NCBI GenBank assembly: GCA_025201365.1
Contig: JAIXMF010000003.1
Coordinates: 620,001-684,000, forward strand
Length of the DNA stretch: 64,000 bases
DNA from: Syncephalis plumigaleata
Lineage: Eukaryota > Zoopagomycota > Zoopagomycetes > Zoopagales > Piptocephalidaceae
Direction: 5' to 3'
Shown one piece after another: positions 41,766 through 54,603 of this stretch (positions are counted from its first letter, which is position 1; every line of letters begins with the position of its first letter). Both the position numbers and the translations under genes were made by a program. Below the pieces are notes generated by a model. It worked only from the letters and a program-made list of their open reading frames with translations. It was not told the origin of the DNA and did not search any database.

Positions 41766-44700
41766 ATGACACAACGTGTAAAAGACGTGAATCACTTTAC
41801 GCACGAATTAATCACGCTATTCATAGGTGCAGAGGTACTAGTTAAATAACATACGCTTATACGCAATAATAACTAAGAAATGTGTATATTAGCGTGGTAC
41901 CAGTGACTACAAGCAATGTTGGAAGTTTATTCAAACCGAATTAAATGCCTATCGTTATTCTCAAGTGGATAGCACGCAATGCAAACAAAGATATACAGGG
42001 TAACTAGCTGAAGATAGCATATAAGAATAGTGACTACAAATACTATCGTGTAGATTAGCGGAGAAAATGTCAGCTCATTCTCAACAGGTTAAAGTGAATA
42101 CGCTATTAGCATCGTATACGCGATTATTTCAGTTATGGCATCCTGTAGATCAGGTAAGCAAATGGATGATGACTATTTACGATACAATACGATACAATCT
42201 ACTAATTGCATATTAGATGTTACCTCATAATGTTCTATTCTTGTTGTTGGAACTCTCGCAATCACCTACCAATGCAGCGTATTCGCCTAGTTCAATGGCT
42301 AGCAATATTGTAAATTATCAAAAGTTAACATGGGAAGACATTGTTAAAGAATCACCATTAAAGGGCGAGCACTGGGAGATACCGAGTTATACATCGGATA
42401 CAGAGGATGATTACGAGAGTGATTACGAAGTAGCAGTAACAGCAGTAGATCCAACGAGTAATATCAATGTAAGTGTTGAAATGTATAGAAGCAATTGCAA
42501 CGGGATAGTAGTGCTAATCTTCATTAACATTAATCAAAGAAACATCGAACGACGCAACAACAACAACAACAACAACAAGACAATATTGCGAGTAATAATA
42601 ATTTGATAGTGCGACGTGAGCAATATCGATTCATCCTAGATCGACTAGTTCAACAGCAGTACTGGCGATTAAAGTCATCTAATTTGATGTCTACTACAGG
42701 TATATATATATATATATATATAAATTAGTAACATGACGATATTAACATGTTGATTGATTCATTAGCGTTCGAGTTTTATAAAGCAGACACTTTAGGTAAG
42801 TGATTTACATTGCCTATATTATTTATTCACCAAGAGAGATAGCACCAACATTGAATAGAATGATGCGTGAATCTGTCGAGTATCTTCCATTACAGTGTGA
42901 AAACTATATCACGGAAAGAGATCTCATTCGAGAGGTACTATTCATGTTGATGGGTCGATCCTGTTTTCTATTCAAGCATGAGGATAGAATGATTAAAGTA
43001 AGTAGATCTGACTATTAACAATGTAGATAGTATTAAGATGACTAACAACATTCCCTATAGATATTGAACGAGGCTCAATTAAAGCATCTGAGTCAAGGTG
43101 GACTACTATCACTACTGAAATCCTTTGCTAGTAATGGAGCAATGATCCATACAGCTCGTACATACGCGTTAACGTAGGTGTGGATGCACAACAATACACG
43201 ACTATGTATATTGACAATATCATGACATCTAGGATATTAACCATGGGAACTGAACCAAAAAGTCGAGTAAGCGAAGCATTTGCCGCAGCCATTTACGATG
43301 AATTAGTCGAATTAGATAGAGTATTGAGTCAACTAGAACAAGTGTATATCAATGATGATATGAAGTCAGGTAATACTAGCAATAGTAGTAGTAGTAGTAG
43401 TAGTAGTAGTAATAGTAACTTACAAGCATGTATAGACATCGTCATATCACTATTAAGACTTGAATCGACACTAAAAGAGCGGTTTATTCTGTTCCATGAA
43501 TTAGGCAAAATACTTGACTGTATTAATACTGAAGGTAATAGTAATGTATATCATATGATTACAACAACTAAAGGCATGAATAGATGCGGCCATTTATGCA
43601 ACAAGTATACTGGATCAACTTTATTACACGGCAGAACATCAATTATATCTAGGATCTACTGGGATCTATTATTTTATGCAACATTTATGGCGTAAATCAC
43701 TTGTACCCTATCTTGAAATAATGTACATATGGCTATGTAATGGTGAATTGGACGATGAGTTCAACGAGTTTGCTATTAAAAGGTAGATAGTTGATTATTC
43801 ATTCGAGTAAAGAAAGTGAATACTAATCAATCTACATAAGAAATACAGATGTTTCCTTACGATCAAGTCAGTATTGGTCAAATGGATTTGTGCTAAAACC
43901 TACGCATAACTGTTGTCCGTCATTCTTTCAACCAGTCATTCAATCAATACTGATTACAGGTAAAATGAGATGCTTACTAAGACAAATAGATACACAAACA
44001 GTAAGTGATTACATATCTATAATTGAAATGATTTAGTAAATTATTGTTAGTAGTCTACAGATACATCTAGTGATTGGATGAATACATTTAAGCAAGCATT
44101 GGAGCAACAACAAGGGAAAGATCGTTCCTCCATCGAGTATACCATTAGTACCACTGTAAATGAAGAAGGAGAGTATAATAATGTATTGCAGCATATGTTT
44201 CCTGTTCATTCATCCACCTTACCTACATTGAATGATACTCGAACAAGTAGTGAAGCAAGTAATGTGTCACACTCTGATACGAGTAAACATGACAATGTTG
44301 ATCAATGGATACCATTGACTGCTCGTCTCGCCTCAGCATTTGACGCGTTAGTAGTTGCACCGAGAGAGAATACAAGTCGTTTATTACTCGATACACTGAT
44401 TAACAAGCATCATCTATGGCGTAAATTTGATGGACTATTCGGATTTTATTACATGCTAGCGGGACAGTCATGGCATAGATTCTGCGATGCACTATTCACA
44501 AAGGTAAAGAATGCAAAGTAAACAACCAATGAATAATGACATTGTAATAACTTTATGTATCCGATTACTCTCTAGATGGATAGTGAATCCATGTGGGCAG
44601 ATCGTCAATTCATTAATCATTTACTAATCGATGCAATCTACGACGATGTTAATCTGGATGAACGATGTGTTTCTGCATGGATTAGAACGACTACAGATGT

Positions 44701-45615
44701 CGATTTCGATCAAGATATACGTGTACTACAAATACTGGATTTCGACTATTCAGTAAGTAATAATGAGCTTATCTTCTCTATGACTAACACTGCCATCTGT
44801 TAATTGTAGATCCCATGGCCTATCAACAATATCATTAGACCTACAAGCTTTAGTATTTATCGTAAAATTACCAATTTACTATTACAAGTGAGACGGGCGC
44901 GTTACTTGATTGAACGACCGGAATACTTCAAGTACAAGTTCATTCGAGAGGATGTCACTAGTGGTCTATTCTACGCGTTACGTATGCGTTTATTAGCATT
45001 TACTCATGGTTTCTACAATTATCTAATGACTACCGTAAGATGATGATAATGATGATGATGACACATTGTGTAGTCTAAGTATTAGTGAATTAATAATAGA
45101 TTTGTATGTATGTGTTCTACTAGGTGCTGCATTCGGAAAGTCAACGAATTCTCAAGGAAATGAAGGAATCCATGGATATCGACATTATTATCCAGTTGTA
45201 TGAACAGCACACTTTACTCGTACGCGATCGTTGTCTACTCAATGAAAAGGTATTAATTATATTAGTAGTCATTTTATTCCTATATTAATCATTTATACTA
45301 GGCTACTATTATTCTACAATCGGTTCTATCCCTTTTGGAGGCATGCTCACAATTACGCCGATTGTTCAGACAATATGTCATTGTTAGTGATCGTACACTT
45401 AGAAGCATGCCTGGTTTTCATGATGCATTAACTGCATTAGCATCTGAATTCGAACGTACTCGTTCATTCGTTGAAACATCTCTACGCGTAATAGCACGAG
45501 CAGGTGGTTTCCAACATTGTAAGTGTAATAAGTGATATGTTAACATTTACTACAAAATACTAATCATGCTTGTTATACACTAGTGGAGGTATTGGCACTG
45601 CTTATTGCCAATTAA
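41766..45615 (+). CDS. TUBGCP5: Gamma-tubulin complex component (GCP5-like)
   Basis: Subunit of the gamma-tubulin ring complex that nucleates microtubules. More than ten exons with short introns; I verified several joins, such as 43536-43587, which removes an apparent frame break. The motif KLTWEDIVKESPLKGEHWEI with a following acidic block is typical of GCP5, and the GRIP1 core is visible in YITERDLIREVLFMLMG. GRIP2 follows in the later exons (IPWPINNIIRPTSFSIYRKI, RMRLLAFTHGFYNYLM), ending QHLEVLALLIAN. GCP4 or GCP6 cannot be excluded. One exon carries an AGT run that encodes serines (43385-43415). Confidence 0.75.
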
Positions 45616-45961
45616 CTAATAGCACGGCGTATAATCTCAACATTTTTTTACTAGTTGCCATATCAAATAGATTGAATCATAGTGTATATTAAATAAACAG
45701 TATTCGCGATAAATGTTAATATCGATAGTAATAATAAGCATGCACGCATTTGGTAATAGGGTCAAGGATAAGGAACAACATCGGGAATATTTAATCAGGT
45801 GATAATCGCATGACGTTATTGCCTCTACTCTTCTATACACGCTTCCTTCCAACTCTTTCATCTACTCTACTCTACTCTACTCTACTCTACTCTACTCATT
45901 AACCTTTGTGCTTAAACTAAAAAAGACACTGCATCTATCGTCTCTTCATTGATACTACACC
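45616..45961. repeat. CAP promoter with a (TCTAC)n run
   Basis: Between GCP5 and CAP. A TCTAC tandem repeat (about 45859-45898) lies about 60-100 nt upstream of the CAP start. The pyrimidine-rich leader resembles that of the micro-exon gene. Confidence 0.65.
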
Positions 45962-47920
45962 ATGGCTGAACAACCAACACTTGCCTCTCTATTGAACCGT
46001 CTAGAGTTGGCCACGGAACGACTGGAGGACTTATCGCTCTCGGGTAACTTGAATGGCAGTGCAGGTGGCGCTGGACGTGCAGTCGGACGTTCTATCAAGA
46101 AGAACGCGGATGCCGTTCAAGCTACCGTGCCCGCATCAGTCGAGAGTTACGATGAGATTATCAATGGTTCGCTTAAAACGTACCTGGAGCAATCTGAGGA
46201 AATTGGCGTTTTAGTCAAGGAACAGGTACGATAACCGCTATTACCCGTCTATTAGTACTAATGACATAATATGTATATATGTATATAGAGTCTAGCAGTA
46301 CAGCGTTTATTCCAAATTCAACGTCAATTTATTCTTATAGCGTCGCAGTCGAAGAAGCCCGACTTTGAATCGGCAACGTTCACCGAATTGATCACGCCTA
46401 CTCAGCAAGCGATGAACACCATTTGTGCTTATCGCAACGACAACCGAGGATCTCCCTTCTTCAACCATTTGTCTACGGTTAGTGAGGGTATCTCGGCATT
46501 AGGCTGGATCACCGTGGTAAGTGGCATCATCATTGTCATCATTAATGTGGAATAAAAAGTGTCACTACTAACAAGTAATGTAAATGTAGGAACCTGCACC
46601 TGCACCTTATGTCGGTGAAATGAAAGATAGCGCTCATTTCTACGCTAATCGTGTATTAAAAGACTACAAGGAAGAGTGAGTATACATATGTATGTGTATA
46701 TATATATACAGAACTAATAATGGCAAATAGCGATCCAAAACACGTGAAATGGTCCAATGCATTCATGGCCATTCTCGAGGAATTACAAAACTACGTAAAG
46801 GTCTATCATACGACTGGTCTAGTATGGAATCCCAGTGGTAAAGATGCACAAGAAGTTGCCGGTAAGTCAATTAGAATAAACGCGACTATCACTGTCGGCT
46901 AAGTCAGCTACGCGTGTATGTTCATTAGCTTCATTGGGTGGATCTCCAAGTAGCTCGGTTAAACGTACTCGTCCACCCGTGCCACCTCGTCATGATCGTG
47001 CTCAATCGGCAGCTGGTGAATCAGCTAGCGGTAATCAGGATGCAGCAGCATCAGCAGCAACAGGAACACCACCAAGTAGGGCAGCCCTATTTAGTGCTAT
47101 CAATTCGGGTGAAGGTATTACCTCCGGTTTACGTAAAGTGAACAAATCCGATATGACCCACAAGAATCCAGAACTACGCGGTTCAAGTGTGGTACCAGCA
47201 TCCCCGCTGCCAGTAAGTAGAATTGTCACATTATCTAATAGTATTTAGCAATTTAGTAACAATTTATGATAATAGCATCTTCGACACCATCTACTACACA
47301 GCAGAAACGATCACCACGTACCGTACTTGAAGGCAAGAAATGGATTGTTGTAAGTAATTGATGATGACTAAAGTGTAATCATGTATATACTAACATGTAA
47401 TCATCATCATCATCATTATTATTACGTAGGAATACTATAATGGAGAACAAGTACTATTGGATAAAATAGAGCGTGACCATGCAGTCTACATTTTCCAATG
47501 CACTAACACGACAATTACAGTCAAGGAAAGGCAGCCGCTGTTACTATTGGTAAGTCAACAGTATGAGTATTTGTGTGCTATTAGTCATATTCATATCATT
47601 ATATAGATCATTGCCGTAAATCGGGTATTGTAGTCGATAGTGTTATGTCGAATCTTGAAGTTATTGCAGGTCAATCTGTACAGCTTCAAGTATCCGGACA
47701 TGTTGAAACTATTGTGGTTGATAATACGGATTCTGCGCAAATATACATTTCCCCTGAGAGTATGGGCATGCAACTACTCACCTCCAAGAGCACTTCTGTC
47801 AATCTACTCTTTGCCGAGAAAAGTAGCGATGACTATACGGAGAAGGCTATTCCCGAGCAATTCATGTCAAAGATTGTTAATGGCAAGGTGGTCACTGAAC
47901 CAGTATTATACGTGGGATAA
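45962..47920 (+). CDS. CAP1: Adenylyl cyclase-associated protein (CAP/Srv2)
   Basis: Recycles actin monomers with cofilin and, in some fungi, ties Ras signalling to adenylyl cyclase. About nine exons. The N-terminal region LNRLELATERLEDLSLS is the cyclase-binding coiled coil. The helical folded domain follows (FNHLSTVSEGISALGWI, PAPYVGEMKDSAHFYANRVL). Proline motifs RPPVPPRHD and the WH2-like part with ITSGLRKV come next. The C-terminal CARP domain starts at RTVLEGKKWIVEYYNGEQ and ends EPVLYVG. A single base seems missing near 47526 in a GG run, since VKGKAAAVTI would be expected. Length and order match the family. Confidence 0.93.
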
Positions 47921-48277
47921 CATTATAAAAATCGACACTAGTATATAACAGTAATAAACTGTGGTTTTTATTTTATTCATTATCAAGTTGTTGTTGTGCT
48001 TGCCATTATTGGAATCCATCACATCTTGATCTAATCGTATTATCATTTACATAAAAGAGTAATTAGTAAATACGTTTTCATAATTGTTACATCATATGTA
48101 TATGCATGTATATGTATAGCTCAGACAAATTAATTTGTTCGATTCCTTTAGGTCTTGTCATCATACTGCAATCAGTAGAGGGAGACCGTGTACATCATTG
48201 CTATACATGTATACATATATACATACACCCAGCAATCCATTATATACTTACATAAAGTAAAATGTAGTATAGGCAAC
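47921..48277. other. Intergenic between CAP and eS12 (convergent)
   Basis: 3' flanks of two convergent genes. No gene seen. Confidence 0.6.
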
Positions 48278-48709
48278 TTATTGGGTCTTGAAGTGCTCCA
48301 AGAGGACGTTCATGGCCTCGGACTCCTCACCGTAGTCGCGTACGACGGCGCAAGAGCAGCCAACGACCTTGCGTGGGTTACCCTCACGATCGATCTTGCA
48401 GAGACCGACCCATTCACCGAGCTTCTTGGCATCACCAACCTTGATGAGGTTGATACCGTGCTCGGAGCAAAGAGCCTCGACCAACTTGATGTACTCCTTC
48501 TCAGTGCACGACTCGACGAGCACGCACAAGTGAGCTTGACGACGATCGAGAGCCTTGGCGCATTCACGGATACCACGGGCCAAACCGTCATAGGCCAAAG
48601 AGCGCTTCAAAACATCTTGAAGGGCATCTTCAACGGACATTGGTCCAGTGACAGCTACTGGGGTGTCGGCGGCGACCTCAACTTGAGCCACGTCATTTCC
48701 ATCAGACAT
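48278..48709 (-). CDS. RPS12: 40S ribosomal protein eS12
   Basis: Small-subunit protein of 143 residues without intron. [40 protein letters not shown] and [20 protein letters not shown] are diagnostic, with the C-terminal [18 protein letters not shown]. Codon choice is strongly biased compared with neighbours, as expected for a ribosomal gene. A long frame on the other strand (48188-48742) is a shadow of this bias. Confidence 0.97.
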   Translation of the reverse strand: MSDGNDVAQVEVAADTPVAVTGPMSVEDALQDVLKRSLAYDGLARGIRECAKALDRRQAHLCVLVESCTEKEYIKLVEALCSEHGINLIKVGDAKKLGEWVGLCKIDREGNPRKVVGCSCAVVRDYGEESEAMNVLLEHFKTQ

Positions 48710-49538
48710 GATTGCGATGTTAAAATTAGCTTATTCAGCTGATATCCTCACTAAATAAATAAAACATAGCATAATGTTAGTATCTCTGCTATTATTATAT
48801 TCAATTACGCGTTATTCTAGCCGTAGAGTGAAAGTGTGCATTCACTGTATTATACAAATATACGTACATGATGTAGATGGTATCCGGGATCAAATGCAAA
48901 AGTACACCATTGACATCATCATCACCATCACCATCAAGTAGATATTATTCTATGAATGAGACAAACAAACAGATGTATACATCCATCCATCCATCCATCC
49001 ATCCATCCATGTATGCATCCACTAGATGGTATATGAATAATGATAATGATGCCAATGCTAGTGTATTAAACATCAATCCCGTTCATCGTACGTATTGTAT
49101 ACAGTAATCATCAGCATGAACAATAAACTAGCAGCATATTGATACTGATGATTACTTGCAACAAGTCACTCCGGGTTTGAATATTTAATTCGCGTATGTA
49201 TTCAACTATACGCGCATGATGAATTTATATTAACTGCATACGTACATGATATGGCAATAGGCGCCTAAAACAATAGCGGTATAAAAATACGCTAAATTGA
49301 ATATGTAAAAAGGAAGAAGGTACAATCCAGTGGTGTATGAGGTGAACACGATCCTATTTATTTAATTCCGATTGAGACTGATTGTATCAGTTTAGTTTAG
49401 AAATTCGATTCAATACAATTAATAAGCGAGTAAACATCACAATGACAGGAAAGATCGTTTATCAATAATTCATAACAATAGTAGTAGTAATAGTAATAGT
49501 AGTATAATAAAGGTAATGCAGGGCAGATTAATTACAGG
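48710..49538. other. Intergenic, eS12 promoter side
   Basis: No gene seen. An ATCC tandem run lies at 48978-49010, and further AGT-type triplets near 49482-49506. Otherwise AT-rich. Confidence 0.6.
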
Positions 49539-50903
49539 TTATTCGTTGGCTCTCCTACGAAAGTAGGCCGATAAGTTCTCGTATACCACAAATGTAATAC
49601 ATGTACCGGGTAGAACACGTAGTGCATTAGGCGCTAAACCCTTGTAGAAGCCCATTACACCTTCCAACCTAAGTGCAATCAATGTTAGAAATCGATAAAG
49701 CAACAACAACAACAGCAATACTTGCCGATATATTTTTACAATAATATCCCGTACACCGTGATACTTTTTATCGCCATTGTGTTGATTCTAATCATCATTG
49801 GTATATTAGATAACTAGCATGCTAACAGTTATCATTATTACTTACTTGTAATCGTGATCGTAATACTTGATATGGATAGGTGGATATGGTAGCAAATAGT
49901 TTGGAACTACTAGCCATTGTCATATATTCGAGTGTACTCTATTAATAATTAGGTTAGAATTATAGCTATTACTACAGTTGCTACTGCTATTAATTTCATA
50001 CCAAGCGTTCCTTATCCTTGGATGGATTCACGTCAATACGCCACTTTTTCAATTCCTCGTAGGCCATGAATTGTAATGCACCATGGATACACCGAATAAG
50101 CTGGTATCATTCCTTTATACAAGCCGCGAATGCCTTCTTTACGAGCAATCTGACTCAGACCATCTAATAAAAATCAATCAATCAATCAGTATTGTATTGC
50201 TTCATTCCAACTCATACTACCTAATAGTCCACGATAGGCATATTGATCCGTTCTATTAGTAACGCACATACGCGTCTTTACCACCCAGAGTGGATTTGTC
50301 ATTATAGCAGTAATAGCACCTACCATAGCTTACTTAGTTATTGTGTTATTAATAATAATAAAAATTCACTTACCTGCTTCAGCTGATGCAATCAAATGCT
50401 GACCTGGTGACATTCGTCCAGTTGCATTTTAGATGCTCGCGCCTTAAACATATCATACCTAAATCATATAATGCGGTATATATCAATCTATTGGCAGTAT
50501 TATTTAGATTGATCTCTACTTACCACCAAAAGTAGAATGTCCAACTAGCGGTGGCACCCGCCAAATTGGGAGACAATCCACGATAAAGACCGCGTAATCC
50601 ATCTTGACTGAATATCAAGCGTAGTATCGACACGGTTCGACCAAACATCGGTTTACGATGACTTTTAGCTGCATCGTCAACTATTTGTTTGATAGTTTAT
50701 ATATATCATATCAGTATATATATCAGTATATATAGGTTAGTACAGTGTTATTCATTATTAGTTTAACGCATAAACGCTCATTCACCTTGTAGTCGTGTTT
50801 TAACCATATCCAACGGATGTAATATGGCCGTAGAGGTGAATCCAGCCCCAAAACCAGCTAGTGCCTGGTCTAATCCAGGGGAACTAGTAAATGACCGTGC
50901 CAT
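49539..50903 (-). CDS. FLX1: Mitochondrial carrier, FAD/folate type (Flx1/SLC25A32-like)
   Basis: Six-helix inner-membrane carrier. Several exons. The first Px[DE]xx[KR] signature is in [14 protein letters not shown], the second in [13 protein letters not shown] and the third in [13 protein letters not shown]. NPLWVxKTRM, [17 protein letters not shown] and the ending [15 protein letters not shown] match the Flx1/SLC25A32 group. Two single bases appear to be lost near 50083 and 50095, where [20 protein letters not shown] would be expected. The substrate cannot be read from sequence alone; a pyrimidine-nucleotide carrier is the alternative. Confidence 0.75.
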
Positions 50904-51027
50904 TATTGTTTGTAGAATAAATATTTAGAAAAGTAAAAGAAAAATGTAGTGTGTAGTTTTTTTAGTTGAACGTGTCAAATTACAGCTGAGGTGACTGTTG
51001 CACTCCTCTATTCTCTTACACTTTATC

Positions 51028-53625
51028 ATGAACGTGGATTCAAGTAATTTTAACGATGCGCTTGCTTTACTGGAGAGTGCAGTAGCTGAAGCTGACTTTG
51101 TAGCTATTGATTGCGAATTAACAGGTACTGCATGGTTAGATGACAACGCGTAAAGATAACTCATAGAAATGTCGTTTTTATACAGGTTTACAACCACCTG
51201 GTTATGCATTATCCGTTAACGATACTGAGACAATAAGATACGAGAAAATTCGGCAAGCATCCAATGCCTATAGAGTTATTCAACTTGGCGTATGTGTATT
51301 CAGCACAAAGTACACTGACAGCAATAGCAACAATGATAGCAGTAATAGCAATAATAACGCGTCTAGTAAAACTACGCCAACTTCCACTGGTAAACGACAA
51401 AAGGTTATGGCACAACCATTCAACTTTTGCGTATTCCCCAAGGAGAGTAGCGAATTTGGACGAGAAGAGTGCAATTTCATGGCGGATGCCAGCAGTCTAC
51501 GCTTCCTTGCCTCTCATGGATTTGACTTTAATCAGCTTGTTGAGAAAGGTAACCATTCAGTTTGCTATTCAATATTAACGAACTAATACTTACTTACTTG
51601 TATACGTTGCGATGAAGGTATTCCCTATTGGAATCATCGACAAGAATCGGATGCAATGGAAAAGTTTAGTTCAAATATGCAGAAATCTGACATAAAGGAA
51701 GACTCAGAAAATGCGGAATTTATACGTCAGACAACGTAAGCATTGTAATTCGTGCACGATAAATGACAACTCATTAGTTGAGATTAGGGAAACTATCGAT
51801 AATTGGTTACAGAGTTCAACGGATAGAACACTGGAGTTGGATGCAAGTAATTCATACCTGAGAAGACTCGTTTACCAGATTGTGCGTAATAAGTAAGTGC
51901 GAATAGACAATTGAATTGACGAGTAATAGTAGTAATAATAATCACGTATATGATGATAAGATATAATGGATTCCTAGTTGCCAAGGGAAATGGAAGACAA
52001 GTACAAGTGAAACGATTAACGGAAAAGGAAAAGGAAACGTTAAGTAAGAATGCCAGTAAAGTGAGTAGTAGTAGTAGTAGTAGTAGTAGATTGTTTATAA
52101 AAAGTTTTACTAATCTATTAACGACATCATGATGATAGGCAGTATTGATCGATATAATGAATGCTAGTCAGATCGTTCGAATTCTTGCAAAGTATCGTAA
52201 ACCAATGGTGGGTCACAATTGTCTACTGGATCTAGGACATGTGATGCAGCATTTCTGGGATGATCTACCAAAGTCCATGGAACGATGGAAGTATATGGCG
52301 TATGAACTGACCACGCAGTAAGTTATTGATGCTAATAAGTGCACACATAACATGCTAATCAATTGTGTAAACTAGTGTAATTGATACAAAATATATGGTG
52401 CATAATCATCCAGCATTGGTAGGCTATGCACACTATGTATTATGCGTAACGATTATTGCTTTGTTAACATACTTGTCACTATGATTATAGAATATGATTA
52501 CAAACTCGTCATTAGAGCAGTTAACGCAGATTACATCGGAGACTCCATTTATCGATGACACTATGGATGTTGGTATGTATGAGGAATACTTTTTAGTATT
52601 CACGCTTACTCTGTGAAGAACAGTGAACTAATAATGGCGATAGAGTTCCAAGATGAGTTTACTCGTTACACGAATGGTAACGAGCATTATCATGAAGCAG
52701 GATATGATGCCTATTGCACTGGACTTAATTTAATTCGTATGTTGTTATATATTGGCAAATCAAAAGGTGAAAACAATAGTGATGATAGATATACGAAAAC
52801 TAATAATGGCCACTGAAAGATATTAGTATATTTAATGAGGAATGCATATTCGACACGTTATTGAACGAGGAAAGTATCACTGGTGTTTGCAATAAGCTCT
52901 ACTTGATGCGATCCGAGCTAAATTGTATCGATTTAACGGGATACGATACGCCACCAGGCAAGTGTACCCTCCATCATAGGTGTATGTTGCCCTTATTCTT
53001 CACTAACATCGCTGTATCCAATAATAGAGTCGGTAGCACCACAAGCAACCCCAGCTGCCTTTCTGCTCACCGGTGTACCACGTACACTCGAGGCGGAACA
53101 ACTGGTCAGGTATTGTCGTCACTTGGTGCGACTAATGCCGAATGGCTGGAGAACAACCAGTGTCGTGTCATGTTCAAGGACGCGCATGTGGTGAGCGAGA
53201 GCTATATACAATTGCTCATAGATAGCAGCCAAGAAATGGACACGGGTAGTACTATTATATTTATGGAAAAAGAGGATACAGAAACGGATACCGCTCAACT
53301 AGACGATACAACAACAACTACTACTAATGGAGTAACCACTGGTAAGTAGATAATATCTAGCTAGATGATTGGTTATTTGATTGTTGCAATAGAAATAGAT
53401 ACCATTGGAACTTATAATCCGCTTAAACGGCCATTATTATTACCCGAGAATCCCGACAAAAACGACTGCACTATGATGGAAGTAACAAATGAACCGGAAG
53501 AAGGAGAGCTAGCCGATTGTAATGAGTCCACGACGATAAACGATAGTCATGTAGCATCGGAAATGCAAGACATTGGCTTACCTAGCAAAAAACGTCGCAC
53601 TGAACAAAGCGAGACTAGCACGTAG
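51028..53625 (+). CDS. PARN: Poly(A)-specific ribonuclease PARN
   Basis: 3'-5' exonuclease of the DEDD class that trims poly(A) tails and matures snoRNAs. About nine exons. Catalytic Asp28 and Glu30 sit in FVAIDCELTGLQPPG, numbered just as in human PARN. The C-terminal catalytic part is MVGHNCLLDLGHVMQHFW, then the last Asp/His in HEAGYDAYCTGLNLIRM. The family NFCVFPKESSEFGREECNFM and FLASHGFDFNQLVEKGIPYWN blocks are clear. The C-terminus is a disordered tail ending in a basic, nuclear-localisation-like KKRR patch. The start codon lies just after a short leader and 125 nt from the divergent carrier gene, so the two probably share a promoter. Confidence 0.93.
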
Positions 53626-54603
53626 AACTATAACGGAATAATAAATTAATAGTGAATTAATGTAGGAGAGAAAAGATGACATTTCTACAATGTAAGGGCA
53701 TACACATTCAAATATATATATGTTCATAAACGCACTATTATTTATAGACAAGTTGTCTTGATGCTAATAAATAAGATAAACGAGAAATTGATTTATGTAT
53801 ATGTAAATAAATAGATAGGTACATTCAATGAATGATTGTTATGTAGCCGTTGTAGTGGACTGTAAATTGACATTTTAGTGTCAGGTCTTGTTATTGTTGT
53901 TGTTGTTTAACGTGTATAGTAGATTTTCTTATTTAGAAATGAATACACGAATACAGACGACAGTCACTCGAACAGACTTGCATTTACTGAATCAAACTTT
54001 GCTTATAAAGCTGAATCATATGGAAAAGAAAAAAAGAAGAAGAAAGCATCATGTCGACATAGAAAAAGAAACAGAAAAAAAGAAAGGAAACAAATGAGAA
54101 AGAAGAGGAGATGAGACATGAATAGGCGTGACAATATGGAAACGCTTGAATGAATCAGTTGACGATGGCTGACAGAAGGGCACAGGAAAGCAAAGCTGTT
54201 GTAAGTAGGAATAAACTGCACGATATAGGTGCATTATTCACGATAGGAAGACAATTAATGTCGAGGTAACAGCGATAATAATATAATATAATAAGAAGGA
54301 AGAATAAGGAAAGGAGAGAGAGGAAATAACAAAAAAGAAAATGTATGTATATGTGTATGATTATGGTGGGCAAATTGCTAGAGTCGTTAAGCTGAGCGAA
54401 GAATAGATGATAGATAGGTCGGTGGATGGTGCTGAATAATCATAATTAGTTGAGTAGCTTCCAGACTTGCACTACGACGATTGTCGTTAACGGCGTCTCG
54501 TTCATTCTGCTCCTTTTTAATGAAGCGAGTTGCTCGTCGTGTTGATGCATCGCTTCAGTAGCATTACTTGCGACACACCAAGTCATTGCTTAATGACGTG
54601 GAA
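53626..54603. other. Intergenic between PARN and the bHLH gene (convergent)
   Basis: A purine-rich stretch (54020-54120 and 54290-54345) produces open frames on the minus strand with long Phe/Leu runs; these are not genes. No other feature recognised. Confidence 0.6.

Noticed and set aside
43536-43587. Frameshift in the gamma-tubulin complex gene
   Set aside because: A short intron with donor GTAATA and acceptor AATAG joins the two frames cleanly and restores family sequence.
48188-48742. 184-codon plus-strand frame
   Set aside because: Exactly antisense to the highly conserved eS12 gene, produced by its codon bias.
53990-54373. Phe/Leu-rich minus-strand frames
   Set aside because: They arise from a purine-rich tract on the plus strand and are low complexity.
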